A stretch of 64,000 nucleotides of DNA, taken from Diaphorobacter sp. HDW4B. Lineage in GTDB: Bacteria; Pseudomonadota; Gammaproteobacteria; Burkholderiales; Burkholderiaceae_C. Under the pieces are notes generated by a model that was given only the letters and a program-made list of their open reading frames with translations, searched no databases and was not told the origin of the DNA. Positions 27,912-38,354 of this stretch are shown here, piece by piece (position 1 is the stretch's first letter; every line of letters starts with the position of its first letter). A program made the translations under genes and the position numbers. The DNA is taken from assembly GCF_011305535.1 (NCBI RefSeq), contig NZ_CP049905.1, forward strand, positions 2,759,501 through 2,823,500, read 5' to 3'.

Positions 27912-29144
27912 ATGCGTGAAAAGATGAACAACATGGCCGTACCTTCCAAAGCAAGCGTTTCACGGGTGGCTGCGGCGCTGGCTTTGATCGCCGGCTCGGT
28001 GTTGGCCTCCGGGGCGCATGCGCAACAGCATTCTGTTACTCCGAAGCAACGCGCCACCGCACAGCAAGTGGCCTCGCGCGGCGTACCAGTGGCCGATTTG
28101 ACGGCCAATGCACCGGACACGTACGTCGTCAAGCGCGGCGACACACTCTGGTCGATTTCCGGTCTGTACCTCGCAAAGCCTTGGCGCTGGCCCGAGCTGT
28201 GGGGCATGAACATGGAGGCCATCCGCAATCCGCATCTGATCTATCCGGGGCAGACGCTGTATCTGGAAAAGTCCGACGGCTATGCGCGCCTGTCCACGCG
28301 TGGTGGTGGCAATGGTGAGTCCGATGTCGTGCGCGTCACTCCTCGCTCGCGTCTGGACAGCGTGGCCGGAACAGCGCTGCCGACCGTGCAGCAGCATCTG
28401 ATCGAGCCTTTCCTGGTCGAGCCCGAAGTGCTGCCCGGCAACACGCTGGAGCTGGCACCGCGCATCGTGGCCGCGACCGAGACCCGCACGATTCAGGGCG
28501 CTGGTGACCGCATCTATGCGCGCAGCATCAGCGGCCAGGGCCTACTGACCGATCCGGGCGAGGATCGCAACTTCCGCATCTTCCGCAACGCGATCCCGAT
28601 GAAGGACCCGGAAACCGGCAAGATTCTGGGCTACGAAGCGCAGTACGTGGGCCGTGCCGAGATGGTTCGCGGCGAAACCGTGGAAGTCACACCGAATGGC
28701 AAGGGCGGCAGCAATACCGACCCGGTGCCGGCGACGCTCGACATCGCGTCGGTCAAGGAAGAAGTGCGTGTCGGCGACCGCCTGTTGCCGCTCGCGCCAC
28801 GCAGCTTCATGAACTATGTTCCACGGGCTCCTTACGATGACGTGGATGCACGCGTTGTTTCGATCTATGGCAGTTCCTCTGTGACCAATGCGGGCCAGAA
28901 TCAGGTCGTAGCAATCAACCGCGGCGTCAACGATGGACTGGAGCCCGGCATGATTCTGACCGTGCTGACCAAGGGTGACCGCATCCGCGACAAGACCGAC
29001 AGCAGCCGCTCCATGATCAAGCTGCCCAGCGAAGCCAACGGCATGGCGATGGTGTTCCGCACCTTCGACAACGTGTCGTATGCGCTGCTGCTGCAGGTGC
29101 GCTATGGCGTGGCCGTGGGTGACCGGATGGTGAATCCTCAGTAA
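27912..29144 (+). CDS. LysM-domain periplasmic/cell-wall protein
   Basis: 410-residue exported protein. ATG 27912 follows GAGAGGG; ATG 27924 or 27933 would also keep the signal peptide (SRVAAALALIAGSVLASGAHAQ). A LysM domain (APDTYVVKRGDTLWSISGLYLAKPW...NPHLIYPGQTLYL, about residues 70-120) should bind peptidoglycan. The rest is a family-specific region without recognised catalytic residues. The order divergent from def/fmt and upstream of dprA is conserved in betaproteobacteria. The function is not defined beyond wall binding. A terminator follows at 29184. Confidence 0.9.
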   Translation: MREKMNNMAVPSKASVSRVAAALALIAGSVLASGAHAQQHSVTPKQRATAQQVASRGVPVADLTANAPDTYVVKRGDTLWSISGLYLAKPWRWPELWGMNMEAIRNPHLIYPGQTLYLEKSDGYARLSTRGGGNGESDVVRVTPRSRLDSVAGTALPTVQQHLIEPFLVEPEVLPGNTLELAPRIVAATETRTIQGAGDRIYARSISGQGLLTDPGEDRNFRIFRNAIPMKDPETGKILGYEAQYVGRAEMVRGETVEVTPNGKGGSNTDPVPATLDIASVKEEVRVGDRLLPLAPRSFMNYVPRAPYDDVDARVVSIYGSSSVTNAGQNQVVAINRGVNDGLEPGMILTVLTKGDRIRDKTDSSRSMIKLPSEANGMAMVFRTFDNVSYALLLQVRYGVAVGDRMVNPQ

Positions 29145-29183
29145 GACGCGCGCAGGCTGCCTGCTCAGCCTCACGGACAGAAG

Positions 29184-29220
29184 AATGCCGACTCGTTCAT
29201 GCGAGCCGGCATTTTCTTTT
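29184..29220 (+). terminator. Rho-independent terminator after the LysM gene
   Basis: Hairpin AATGCCG-A-CTCG / CGAG-C-CGGCATT (29184-29212) with a single mismatch and six-base loop, then TTTCTTTT. It lies just before the dprA ribosome binding site. Confidence 0.8.
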
Positions 29221-29239
29221 GGGGGGGAGGCAAAACACC

Positions 29240-30478
29240 ATGCAACGAGATGAATTGACGGCCTGGCTGCGGCTCATGAGCACGCCGGGCGTGGGCAACC
29301 AGTCGGCGCGAAGGCTGCTGGCGGCTTTCGGCCTGCCGCAGCAAATCTTCGAACAATCGCTTGGCACGTTGCGTTCCTGCGTTTCCGGCGCGCAGGCGCA
29401 GGCACTGCTCGAAGAGCCGGCCAACCTCTGGAGGATGGTCGATCAGACTGTGCGCTGGCTGGAGGCACCTTCTGGCAACCCCAACATGCCCGTGCGCACC
29501 ATCTGCACGCTGGGCGACCCGGACTATCCGCCTCATCTGCTTGCGACCGACGACCCGCCCTTGCTGCTGTATGTGGAAGGCGCAAGGCAGTTGTTGCAGA
29601 ACGGCGGTCTGGCGGCGGCCAGTGGGCAGTGTCTGGCGATGGTGGGCAGTCGCAACCCCACGCCTCAGGGCAAGGGCAATGCACGCGAATTTGCCAAGGC
29701 ATTGCGCGAGTCCGGGCTGACGATTGTCTCGGGCCTGGCTCTGGGCATCGATGCGGCCGCTCATGAAGGCGCGCTGGCCGCCGATGCCCAGCCATCGACT
29801 GCAGCGACCATCGCGGTGGTGGGTACGGGGCTGGATTGCGTCTACCCGCGCGCCCACCAGGACCTGGCCACGCGCATCGCCCTCAGCGGCATGCTGGTCA
29901 GCGAATATCCTCTGGGCACGCCACCGCTGGCCGCCAATTTTCCCAAGCGCAACCGCATCATCTCCGGCTTGTCGCAGGGCACGCTGGTGGTCGAGGCGGC
30001 GGTGGCCTCGGGCTCGCTGATCACCGCGCGGCTGGCGAGCGAACGGGGCCGCGAGGTCTTTGCGATTCCCGGCTCGATCCACGCGCCGCAGTCACGCGGC
30101 TGCCATGCCTTGCTGCGTCAGGGGGCCAAGCTGGTGGAATCGGCGCAGGATGTTCTCGAGGAACTGCAGATGCCGCGCGAGCCTCTGGAAAAGTCCCGAA
30201 CCGCACCCCCAGCCACATCTACATCCAAGGCCAAGCCGAAGACGCCGCCCATCGCCATGCAGCAGTTGGACATCGTCAGCAGCGGGCTGGAGCATCTCTC
30301 GGACCAGCAGCACGAACTGCTGGGTGCGCTCGGCTTTGACCCGATGGGGCTGGATGCGCTGGTCGCGCGCACCGGCTGGGATGCGGCCACGTTGCAGGTG
30401 CAATTGCTGCAACTGGAGCTGGACGGCCACGTGGCGCGATTGCCGGGCGGGCGCTATCAGCGTCTGGCCAGCGGGTAG
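29240..30478 (+). CDS. dprA: DNA-processing protein DprA
   Basis: 412-residue DprA (Smf), which loads RecA on incoming single-stranded DNA during natural transformation. The Rossmann-fold core shows AMVGSRNPTPQGKGNA, SGLALGIDAAAHEGAL, GTGLDCVYPRAH and the long signature ISGLSQGTLVVEAA / GSLITARLASERGREVFAIPGS. A C-terminal winged-helix domain (GFDPMGLDALVARTGWDAATLQVQLLQLELDGHVARLPGG) completes the three-domain form. ATG 29240 follows a purine-rich GGGGGGAGG. With the pilA locus 8 kb away, the strain may be transformable, but no com genes are in the window. Confidence 0.95.
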   Translation: MQRDELTAWLRLMSTPGVGNQSARRLLAAFGLPQQIFEQSLGTLRSCVSGAQAQALLEEPANLWRMVDQTVRWLEAPSGNPNMPVRTICTLGDPDYPPHLLATDDPPLLLYVEGARQLLQNGGLAAASGQCLAMVGSRNPTPQGKGNAREFAKALRESGLTIVSGLALGIDAAAHEGALAADAQPSTAATIAVVGTGLDCVYPRAHQDLATRIALSGMLVSEYPLGTPPLAANFPKRNRIISGLSQGTLVVEAAVASGSLITARLASERGREVFAIPGSIHAPQSRGCHALLRQGAKLVESAQDVLEELQMPREPLEKSRTAPPATSTSKAKPKTPPIAMQQLDIVSSGLEHLSDQQHELLGALGFDPMGLDALVARTGWDAATLQVQLLQLELDGHVARLPGGRYQRLASG

Positions 30479-30493
30479 GTCGCTGGAAAATGA

Positions 30494-30529
30494 ATGAAAA
30501 AGCCGCCTGAGCTTGCGCTCGGCGGCTTT
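30494..30529 (-). terminator. Rho-independent terminator of argC (possibly bidirectional)
   Basis: GCCGCC-T-GAGC / GCTC-GGCGGC hairpin (core arms AAAGCCGCC 30499-30507 and GGCGGCTTT 30521-30529). On the minus strand it runs into TTTTTCATTC after argC. It lies between the convergent dprA and argC genes and may serve both. Confidence 0.8.
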
Positions 30530-30551
30530 GGGCATGGCAGCAATCGAAAAA

Positions 30552-31484
30552 TCAGATGCCGAGCATCAGCTTCAGGTTCTGCACGGCAGCGCCGCTCGCG
30601 CCCTTGCCCAGATTGTCCAGACGCGCCACCAGCACGGCGTGGTTGTAGCTGTCGTTGCCGTAGACGCGCACTTCCAGCTTGTTCGTGTCCTTGAGCGCCA
30701 CAGCGTCGAGCTTGCCGTCTTCGGTGGCTGGCAGCACCTGTACCCAGTGATCGGGCGTGTCGGTCTTGGCGTAGTGGTCGGCCAGCACCTTGTGCACATC
30801 GGCCACCTTGGGCGCGCCGGGCAGGGTGTCCAGATGCAGCGGCAACTGCACCAGCATGCCCTGCGGGAAGTTGCCCACGGCAGGCACGAAGATCGGGCGG
30901 CGCGTGATGCCGGTGTACTTCATGATCTCGGGAATGTGCTTGTGCGACAGGCCCAGTGCGTAGAGCTCGAACGGCGCGGCGTTGCCCGCTTCATAAGCTT
31001 CGATCATCGTACGGCCGCCGCCGGAATAGCCGCTCACCGAAGGCAGCGCGACCGGGTAGTCCTCTGGCAGCAGACCGGCTTCGACCAGCGGACGCAGCAG
31101 CGCGATCGCGCCGGTGGCGTAGCAGCCGGGGTTCGCCACGCGCGTGGCGTTGCGCACGGCTTCGAGCTGGCCGGGAGCCAGTTCGGGAAAGCCGAAGACC
31201 CAGCCTTCCTTGATGCGGTGCGCGGTCGAGGCGTCGATGATCTTGATGGTCTTGCCGGTCTCTTTGCTCACTTCGTCGATCAGCGCCACGGACTCGCGTG
31301 CCGCATCGTCATGCAGGCACAGCACGACCAGCTCCACGCCCGCAATCAGCGCGCGTTTGGCAGCGGGGTCTTTGCGCAGCTCGGGAGCGATGCTCACCAG
31401 TTCGACTTGCGGCATGGTCTGCAGACGCTCGCGGATCTGCAATCCGGTGGTGCCTGCTTCGCCATCAATAAAGACTTTTGCCAT
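30552..31484 (-). CDS. argC: N-acetyl-gamma-glutamyl-phosphate reductase, type 2
   Basis: 310-residue NADPH-dependent reductase, third step of arginine synthesis. The N-terminal nucleotide motif is [10 protein letters not shown], the active-site Cys is C121 in NPGCYATGA, and [14 protein letters not shown] and LSHKHIPE (catalytic His) are intact. Its length and divergence from the approximately 350-residue type place it in the short ArgC type 2 group. Single gene with its own terminator. Confidence 0.96.
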   Translation of the reverse strand: MAKVFIDGEAGTTGLQIRERLQTMPQVELVSIAPELRKDPAAKRALIAGVELVVLCLHDDAARESVALIDEVSKETGKTIKIIDASTAHRIKEGWVFGFPELAPGQLEAVRNATRVANPGCYATGAIALLRPLVEAGLLPEDYPVALPSVSGYSGGGRTMIEAYEAGNAAPFELYALGLSHKHIPEIMKYTGITRRPIFVPAVGNFPQGMLVQLPLHLDTLPGAPKVADVHKVLADHYAKTDTPDHWVQVLPATEDGKLDAVALKDTNKLEVRVYGNDSYNHAVLVARLDNLGKGASGAAVQNLKLMLGI

Positions 31485-31796
31485 GGTGTACTCCTGAGGG
31501 GTCCGCCAAAAGGCAGACTAGGGGATAAGTTTTATCCACATGATTGGTGCGTCGCAGCATGATACATTTATTAGTTGCCATGCTGATGAAGCCCGCGGCC
31601 AGGCACCCTAATTCTGGAGCGGCTGACTTGTGAATATCCGGATGCTGCTGACTCTCGCGCCAACCAACACCCAGATGTGAGGTTCGCGTGTAAGGCAGTG
31701 GTCATCCGAAGCGAATTTAATCCCTGATTCGCCCATTCTCTGGTCTGCCGTTCTGAATGGCGTTCGGGCACCAACCACTTCTCCGAGAGACACCTC
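31485..31796. other. Intergenic region upstream of sucCD and argC
   Basis: 312 bp between divergent argC and sucC. It should hold both promoters, but I could not assign a -10/-35 pair or an operator with confidence. No hairpin or ORF worth reporting was seen. Confidence 0.4.
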
Positions 31797-32957
<1,161 letters not shown>

Positions 32958-32975
32958 GCCCTGGAGAGAAACACC

Positions 32976-33872
32976 ATGTCTATCTACATCAACAAAGACA
33001 CACGCGTCATCACCCAAGGCATCACGGGCAAGACCGGCCAGTTCCACACTGAAAAGTGCCAGGAATACGCAAACGGCAAGAACTGCTTCGTCGCAGGCGT
33101 GAACCCCAAGAAGGCTGGCGAAAAGATTTTCGACATCCCGATCTTCGGTTCGGTCAAGGACGCAGCCAAGGAAACCGGTGCCACCGTTTCCGTGATCTAC
33201 GTGCCACCAGCAGGCGCAGCCGCTGCCATCTGGGAAGCTGTGGAAGCCGATCTGGATCTGGCGATCTGCATCACCGAAGGCATCCCAGTGCGCGACATGC
33301 TGGAAGTGCGCAACAAGATGCGCGCCAAGGAAGCTGCCGGCGGCAAGAAGACCCTGCTGCTGGGCCCCAACTGCCCAGGTCTCATCACGCCCGATGAAAT
33401 CAAGATCGGCATCATGCCCGGCCACATCCACAAGAAGGGTCGCATCGGCGTGGTTTCCCGCTCCGGCACCCTGACCTACGAAGCCGTCGCTCAGCTGACC
33501 GAACTGGGCATTGGCCAGTCGTCCGCCGTCGGCATCGGTGGTGACCCGATCAACGGTCTGAAGCACATCGACGTGATGAAGGCTTTCAACGACGATCCAG
33601 ACACCGACGCCGTCATCATGATCGGCGAAATCGGTGGCCCGGACGAAGCCGAAGCCGCTCGCTGGTGCAAGGACCACATGAAGAAGCCGGTCGTCGGCTT
33701 CATCGCTGGTGTGACTGCCCCTCCAGGCAAGCGCATGGGCCACGCAGGCGCGCTGATCTCCGGCGGTGCCGACACAGCCGACGCCAAGCTGGCTGTGATG
33801 GAAGAGTGTGGTTTCACGATCACACGCAATCCATCCGAAATGGGTCGTCTGCTGCAAGCGCTGATCAAGTAA
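32976..33872 (+). CDS. sucD: Succinyl-CoA synthetase alpha subunit
   Basis: 298-residue alpha subunit, carrying the CoA-binding Rossmann domain ([18 protein letters not shown]) and the phospho-histidine in [17 protein letters not shown] near residue 250. [12 protein letters not shown] and [13 protein letters not shown] are family signatures. It is co-transcribed with sucC. The stop is followed by a hairpin-rich leader before the first TerC gene. Confidence 0.98.
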   Translation: MSIYINKDTRVITQGITGKTGQFHTEKCQEYANGKNCFVAGVNPKKAGEKIFDIPIFGSVKDAAKETGATVSVIYVPPAGAAAAIWEAVEADLDLAICITEGIPVRDMLEVRNKMRAKEAAGGKKTLLLGPNCPGLITPDEIKIGIMPGHIHKKGRIGVVSRSGTLTYEAVAQLTELGIGQSSAVGIGGDPINGLKHIDVMKAFNDDPDTDAVIMIGEIGGPDEAEAARWCKDHMKKPVVGFIAGVTAPPGKRMGHAGALISGGADTADAKLAVMEECGFTITRNPSEMGRLLQALIK

Positions 33873-34043
33873 TTTGATAGCAATGGAGTGAATTACCGCG
33901 CGCCTTTGCGCGGTGAAACTCTTAAATGCTTACGCATTACTACGCATGACGAGGGGCTTGCGCCCTTCTACACTGCGGACTCCATAAAGAAACGCCAGTC
34001 TGATTTCAGGCTGGCGTTTCGCATACATAACAGTGGAGTAACA
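33873..34043 (+). promoter_or_regulatory. Hairpin-rich leader between sucD and TerC gene 1
   Basis: 171 nt with four successive potential hairpins: ACCGCGC/GCGCGGT (33895-33914), ATGC-TTAC-GCAT, GGGC-TTGC-GCCC, and AACGCCAG (33991-33998)/CTGGCGTT (34011-34018). The last is the best terminator candidate for sucCD, although its T-run is short. TerC-type genes are often under Mn-sensing yybP-ykoY leaders, but the GGGGAGUA-type signature is not evident here. Confidence 0.4.
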
Positions 34044-34739
34044 ATGGAATTTCTCAATTCGCCCGATTTCTGGATCGGGCTGGTCAAGATCATCTGGATC
34101 AACATCATCCTGTCGGGCGACAACGCCGTTGTCATCGCGCTCGCAGCCCGTTCTCTTCCCCCTGAACAGCAAAAGAAAGCCGTCATGATCGGCTCTGGCG
34201 CAGCCGTGGTGCTGCGTATCGTGCTGACTGTGGTTGCGGCCAAGCTGCTGGAACTCTCGTTCCTGCAGATCATCGGCGGCGCGCTGCTGCTGTGGATCGG
34301 CTACCAACTGTTGACCGGCGATGAAGACGGCGAAGGCGAATCCAAGGGCAAGGGCAGCATGATGGCCGCCGTTCGCACCATCCTGATCGCCGATCTGGTG
34401 ATGAGCCTGGACAACGTGATCGCCGTGGCCGCCACAGCGCAGGGCAACATGGTTCTGCTGATTCTGGGTCTGGCGATCAGCATTCCGCTGGTGATTTTCG
34501 GCTCCACGCTGATGATCAAGCTGATGGAGCGCTTCCCCGTCATCGTCACGCTCGGCGCCGCGCTGATCGGTTGGGTGGGCGGCGAAACCATCATCAACGA
34601 CAACCTCCTGCACGACTACGCGATCGCGCATCCATGGCTGCACTATGTGGCTGCTGCCGCTGGCGCGATTCTGGTGGTGGCCGTGGGCAAGTTCGTCAAG
34701 GCACGCAACGAGGCCAAGGCCGAAACCGCTGCCGCCTGA
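34044..34739 (+). CDS. TerC/YjbE-family integral membrane protein (paralogue 1)
   Basis: 231-residue TerC-family membrane protein with about seven hydrophobic helices. Conserved acidic motifs in the membrane, LSGDNAVVIALA and LVMSLDNVIAVAA, are the family's metal-handling signature; relatives export manganese or load metal onto secreted proteins. ATG 34044 with GGAG upstream. Its closest visible relative is the next gene, with nearly the same helices (GNMVLLILGLAISIPLVIFGSTL is shared), so a tandem duplication is likely. The metal and direction of transport here are unknown. Confidence 0.92.
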   Translation: MEFLNSPDFWIGLVKIIWINIILSGDNAVVIALAARSLPPEQQKKAVMIGSGAAVVLRIVLTVVAAKLLELSFLQIIGGALLLWIGYQLLTGDEDGEGESKGKGSMMAAVRTILIADLVMSLDNVIAVAATAQGNMVLLILGLAISIPLVIFGSTLMIKLMERFPVIVTLGAALIGWVGGETIINDNLLHDYAIAHPWLHYVAAAAGAILVVAVGKFVKARNEAKAETAAA

Positions 34740-34758
34740 CACTGGCACTCCAATCAAG

Positions 34759-34797
34759 TCCAAAGGCCGGGTCTTCGCAAGAAGGCTCGGCTTTTCT
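34759..34797 (+). terminator. Possible terminator between the TerC paralogues
   Basis: AAGGCCGGGTCTT-CGC-AAGAAGGCTCGGCTTTT forms an interrupted hairpin (CTT/AAG near the loop, CCG/CGG below) ending in a TTTT run. Stem mismatches make the call tentative. Confidence 0.45.
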
Positions 34798-34915
34798 GCA
34801 TGTCAAACAGCCTGTTGACTGACATCGGCGGCAGGTGGGTCTTCACTATGCTCCGGAGCAGGCATTCTCATCGAGTCAGAGAATGATTCCTTCAATGGTC
34901 ATAGGGAGGTGACTC

Positions 34916-35599
34916 ATGGAGTTGCTGTCTAGCTCTGCGTTCTGGATCGGGTTGCTGGAAGTCATCGGCATCAACATCGTGCTTTCGGGCGACAACGCCG
35001 TCGTGATTGCACTGGCTGCTCGCTCGCTTCCGCCGGAACAACAACGCAAGGCGATCCAGTTCGGCTCCGGTGCCGCCGTGGTGCTGCGCATCGTGCTGAC
35101 CTTCCTGGCTGCCAAGCTGCTGCAAATGCCCTGGCTTCAGATCGTGGGTGGCTGTCTGTTGCTGTGGATCGGCATGCAATTGCTGACCAGCGACGATCAA
35201 GGCGACTCCGAGTCCAAGGGCTCCAACAGCATGATGGTTGCCATTCGCACCATCCTGCTCGCTGACCTGGTCATGAGCCTCGACAACGTGATCGCCGTGG
35301 CCGCCGCAGCACAAGGCAATATGGTGCTGCTGATTCTGGGTCTGGCCATCAGCATTCCGCTCGTGATCTTCGGCTCCACGCTGATCATCAAGATCATGGA
35401 CCGCTTTCCCTTCATCGTCACCTTGGGTGCAGCGCTCATTGGCTGGGTCGCTGGCGAGACCATCACCAGTGACGAAGCACTCAAGGGCATTGTTGCAAAC
35501 TATCCTTGGCTCCCACATGCGGCCTCCGTACTGGGGGCTGTGCTGGTCGTGGCAGTCGGGATGCTCTTGCAACGACGTGCCCAATCACGCAAGGCTTGA
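34916..35599 (+). CDS. TerC/YjbE-family integral membrane protein (paralogue 2)
   Basis: 227-residue paralogue of the gene 177 bp upstream, same topology. Intramembrane acidic motifs LSGDNAVVIALA and LVMSLDNVIAVAA are intact, and the loop GDSESKGSNSMMVAIRT differs from paralogue 1. ATG 34916 has an AGGGAGGTG ribosome binding site, stronger than that of paralogue 1. A third, more distant family member is at 49423-50160. Probably metal efflux or metallation; the reason for three copies is unclear. Confidence 0.92.
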   Translation: MELLSSSAFWIGLLEVIGINIVLSGDNAVVIALAARSLPPEQQRKAIQFGSGAAVVLRIVLTFLAAKLLQMPWLQIVGGCLLLWIGMQLLTSDDQGDSESKGSNSMMVAIRTILLADLVMSLDNVIAVAAAAQGNMVLLILGLAISIPLVIFGSTLIIKIMDRFPFIVTLGAALIGWVAGETITSDEALKGIVANYPWLPHAASVLGAVLVVAVGMLLQRRAQSRKA

Positions 35600-35918
35600 G
35601 CATGAGTTTGTACGTGCTTACTTTTTGACGAATCAATTTCTCGCGAGATGGTGCGTCGGATGACGTTGTTTGGGTTCTGGATGCGCTTTCTCGATGCATG
35701 CAGGTAGTTGACGATAGATAACAATTGGGCGCATGAACGCCGCTGTTGTTGCAAATCAACGGAGAATGAAAAAAAGCTATTGGTATCGCTTTGTTTCTAT
35801 ATGTCGTCTATTATCGCGATGAGGAAAACTATCGCACTTGATTGGCGTCGACCGTGAAATCGCGGCTGACGCTGCAGCCCAGCCGGCTGCCGAAACCAGG
35901 CTGAGCATTGACGTCACC
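35600..35918. other. Intergenic region upstream of the PP2C gene
   Basis: 319 bp, more AT-rich than the flanking genes. It should hold the promoter of the phosphatase/FHA pair; TTGACG at about 35708 could be a -35 box, but no convincing -10 at the right distance was found. No ORF or hairpin of note. Confidence 0.35.
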
Positions 35919-36734
35919 ATGATTCACCGGACCACATCCCAATACGAATTCGTTGCCCAGACGGATGCGGGCCGCGTTCGCTCGAACAACGAAGACGCGG
36001 TGGGCGTGAATGACATCAACGGACTGGCCATTCTGGCCGACGGCATGGGCGGTTACAACGCCGGTGAAGTGGCCAGCTCGATGGCCGTGGACTACCTGAA
36101 CAACCATCTCTCTCGCCTGCTGCAGGAGCTGGGTACCGACGTGACGCCCACCGAGCTGCGCATCGCGCTCGAAATGTGCATCAACGGAGCCAACCGCAGC
36201 ATCCTCGAAGCCGCACTGACCACGTCCGAGCACATGGGCATGGGCACCACGCTGGTCGTCGGAATGTTCCGCAGCGACCGCCTGCTGCTCGCACATGTGG
36301 GCGATTCACGCTGCTATCGCCTGCGCGATGGCGCATTGCAGCAGCTCACGCGCGATCATTCCTGGCTGCAGGAGCAGATCGACGCGGGCCTGATCACCCC
36401 TCAACAAGCCCAAGCGTCGGACCATGGCAATCTTGTCACCCGGGCCTTGGGAGTGGAAACTTCGCTGGATATAGAAATCAATGAATATCCGCTGGAGCCG
36501 CAGGACCTGTACATTCTGTGCTCGGACGGCCTCACCGACATGATCGGCGATGACGACCTGGCAGCATTGGCCAAGGCTCCGACGTCTCTCGAAGACAAAG
36601 CACAACGCATGATTCAGTTGGCCAACGCCATGGGAGGGCGCGACAACATCAGCGTCGTGTTGGTGCAAGTGGCAGGGCAAAAGCAGAAAAATATCAAACC
36701 CGGTTTGATGTCCAGACTGCTGCGCTCACATTGA
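35919..36734 (+). CDS. PP2C-family serine/threonine protein phosphatase (PppA/Stp1-like)
   Basis: 271-residue metal-dependent Ser/Thr phosphatase. The PP2C motifs occur in order: RSNNEDA (Asp for metal follows in LADGMGGYNAGEVAS), MGTTLVVG, LAHVGDSRCYRLRDG, TRDHSWLQEQ, TRALGV, CSDGLTDMIGDDD and GGRDNISVVLV, so it should be active. ATG 35919 is chosen; a TTG at 35838 would add 27 residues after a distant GAGGA. An FHA protein gene follows 65 nt later, suggesting an operon. No partner kinase or type VI secretion gene is present in the window. Confidence 0.93.
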   Translation: MIHRTTSQYEFVAQTDAGRVRSNNEDAVGVNDINGLAILADGMGGYNAGEVASSMAVDYLNNHLSRLLQELGTDVTPTELRIALEMCINGANRSILEAALTTSEHMGMGTTLVVGMFRSDRLLLAHVGDSRCYRLRDGALQQLTRDHSWLQEQIDAGLITPQQAQASDHGNLVTRALGVETSLDIEINEYPLEPQDLYILCSDGLTDMIGDDDLAALAKAPTSLEDKAQRMIQLANAMGGRDNISVVLVQVAGQKQKNIKPGLMSRLLRSH

Positions 36735-36799
36735 GCCCGATCTTTGCTAGTAACTACGACAACAGACGATTGAACTAGAAGGTTGGAAGGAAAAAGATC

Positions 36800-37459
36800 A
36801 TGCCCAAGTTGGTTGTATCGGTTGACGGAGTGGTCATCAAAGAAGTGCCTGTCACCAAGGAGCGCACAACGCTTGGCCGCCGCCCGTACAACGACGTGGT
36901 GATCGACAACCTCGCCGTCAGCGGCGAGCACGCGCTCATTCACTTGACCGATGACGCGGTCGAAATCGAAGATCTGGGCAGCACCAACGGCACCCACGTC
37001 AACGGCAAAGCCGTCAAGCGCCACAATCTGCGCAACGGAGACACCATTGAACTCGGTCGCTACAAGATTCGCTTTGTCGACGAGGTCCAAGGCGGCCCAG
37101 GTGCCGTGGACTACGAAAAGACCATGCTTTTCAAGCCAGGCATGGCCCTGCCCAAGATCCCCAACTCCCGTCCAGCACCGCTCACCCCGATGCCGCCCCT
37201 GCAGGCGGATGTGAAGGTGCTCTCGGGCGCAGCCGCAGGCCGCCAGGTCTCGCTGGTCAAGGTCGTCACCACCATCGGCAAACCCGGCGTGGCCGTCGCA
37301 TCCATCACCAAGCGCCACCACGGCTTTGTGCTGGCGCATGTGGAAGGCGACGAAACACCTACGCTCAACGGCGAACAGATCAGTCAGGAACCCGTCTCAC
37401 TCAAGGACGGCGACCGCATCGAAATCGTCGGGACGACGATGCTGTTCATCCAGCGCTGA
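36800..37459 (+). CDS. FHA-domain protein with second FHA-like domain
   Basis: 219-residue protein beginning directly with an FHA phosphothreonine-binding domain: TTLGRRPYNDVVIDNLAVSGEHALI (Arg and Ser-x-x-His), then EDLGSTNGTHVNGKAV. After a Pro-rich linker (about residues 115-135, PNSRPAPLTPMPPLQ) a second FHA-like or YscD-type beta domain spans 138-219 (GRQVSLVKVVTTIGKPGVAVASI ... HHGFVLAHVEGDETPTLNGE). No membrane segment. With the upstream PP2C it probably forms a reversible phosphosignal module; the partner kinase and output are unknown. It lies just upstream of pilA but has its own spacing and strand-typical ribosome site (GGAAGG). Confidence 0.9.
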   Translation: MPKLVVSVDGVVIKEVPVTKERTTLGRRPYNDVVIDNLAVSGEHALIHLTDDAVEIEDLGSTNGTHVNGKAVKRHNLRNGDTIELGRYKIRFVDEVQGGPGAVDYEKTMLFKPGMALPKIPNSRPAPLTPMPPLQADVKVLSGAAAGRQVSLVKVVTTIGKPGVAVASITKRHHGFVLAHVEGDETPTLNGEQISQEPVSLKDGDRIEIVGTTMLFIQR

Positions 37460-37528
37460 ACGCGCAAAAATCGCAAATCAAGAAAGCTATTGAAGTTATC
37501 GATTTGATAACATTCCTCGCGCCCAAAT

Positions 37529-37656
37529 TGTCCCGAGTGACACTTCTGCGCGAACAAAAATGTCATTCGTTACAAACCAAAGCCCCAAGATTGACGCTGA
37601 AATAACAATCCATGCGGGTTTGGTGACTAGATCAAAGTTGGCACGCTAGCTGCTTG
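37529..37656 (+). promoter_or_regulatory. Sigma-54 promoter of pilA with candidate PilR sites
   Basis: TGGCACG (37639-37645), CTAG, CTGCT (37650-37654) gives GG-N10-GC, a near-perfect -24/-12 element 82 nt before the pilA start. TGTC-type motifs upstream (TGTCC 37529-37533, TGACA 37538-37542, TGTCA 37561-37565) sit where PilR activator sites occur in other pilA promoters. RpoN/PilSR control of pilA is known in Pseudomonas; here it is inferred. Confidence 0.75.
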
Positions 37657-37734
37657 TAGGATCACAAGACTTGAGGCTCACGGGGTAAACCTCAAGTTCC
37701 CTCAACTTACTGATTTACTCCGGGGAGAAGTTAA

Positions 37735-38322
37735 ATGAAGCGTTCTATCCAAAAGGGTTTCACCCTTATCGAACTGATGATCGTTGTGGCGATCATTGGT
37801 ATTCTGGCTGCCGTGGCTCTGCCTGCGTACCAAGACTACACGGTGCGTGCAAGAATTACCGAAGGCTTCAATCTTGCGCAGCCTGCTCGCTCGGGCCTGG
37901 CCACGGATGGTGTCGCATCGTTGGCAGATTTCCAGAACTTCACCTCCACATGGAATAACCAAGCCTCCAGCTCTGGCGCGAACTCCAAATATGTGCAATC
38001 TGTTCTGTTTGATGCAGCCGGTAGCACCGCAGACGGCACTGCAACTGCTCATATCAATGTGAAGTTCAAGGCGGACACTGTTGGTAGCTTGGGCAACAAG
38101 ATTGACATTCAACTGTATCCTCGTATGCGTACAAAGGGCTCGAGCGTGGCCGCAGTGGCTTTGGCTACAGCTTGGGGTGCTGGCGAATCTGGCTCACTCG
38201 ATTGGGCATGCGTGTCGGAAACGCCGACCTCGGCCAACAATGCCAATCGTCTGATGGGTATTACATTTACCGCGAAGTCCACCAATGTGCTGGCAAAATT
38301 TGCCCCCGCCGAATGCCGTTAA
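37735..38322 (+). CDS. pilA: Major type IV pilin PilA
   Basis: 195-residue type IVa prepilin. Short leader MKRSIQKG cleaved before Phe by PilD, then [32 protein letters not shown] with Glu5, the assembly helix. The C-terminal disulfide loop is framed by C159 (WACV) and C194 (AECR), two residues from the end, as in Pseudomonas/Neisseria-type pilins. The globular domain is Ser/Thr/Asn-rich ([16 protein letters not shown]) and offers modification sites. It has its own sigma-54 promoter and strong terminator, followed by a pilin accessory gene. Pili serve adhesion, twitching and DNA uptake. It is longer than many PilA (about 140-160). Confidence 0.95.
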   Translation: MKRSIQKGFTLIELMIVVAIIGILAAVALPAYQDYTVRARITEGFNLAQPARSGLATDGVASLADFQNFTSTWNNQASSSGANSKYVQSVLFDAAGSTADGTATAHINVKFKADTVGSLGNKIDIQLYPRMRTKGSSVAAVALATAWGAGESGSLDWACVSETPTSANNANRLMGITFTAKSTNVLAKFAPAECR

Positions 38323-38354
38323 TACACCAACTGGATCTTTGATCCGGTAGTATC

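Noticed and set aside
33873-34043. yybP-ykoY manganese riboswitch upstream of TerC gene 1
   Set aside because: Hairpins are present, but the conserved GGGGAGUA loop sequence was not found; reported only as a structured leader.
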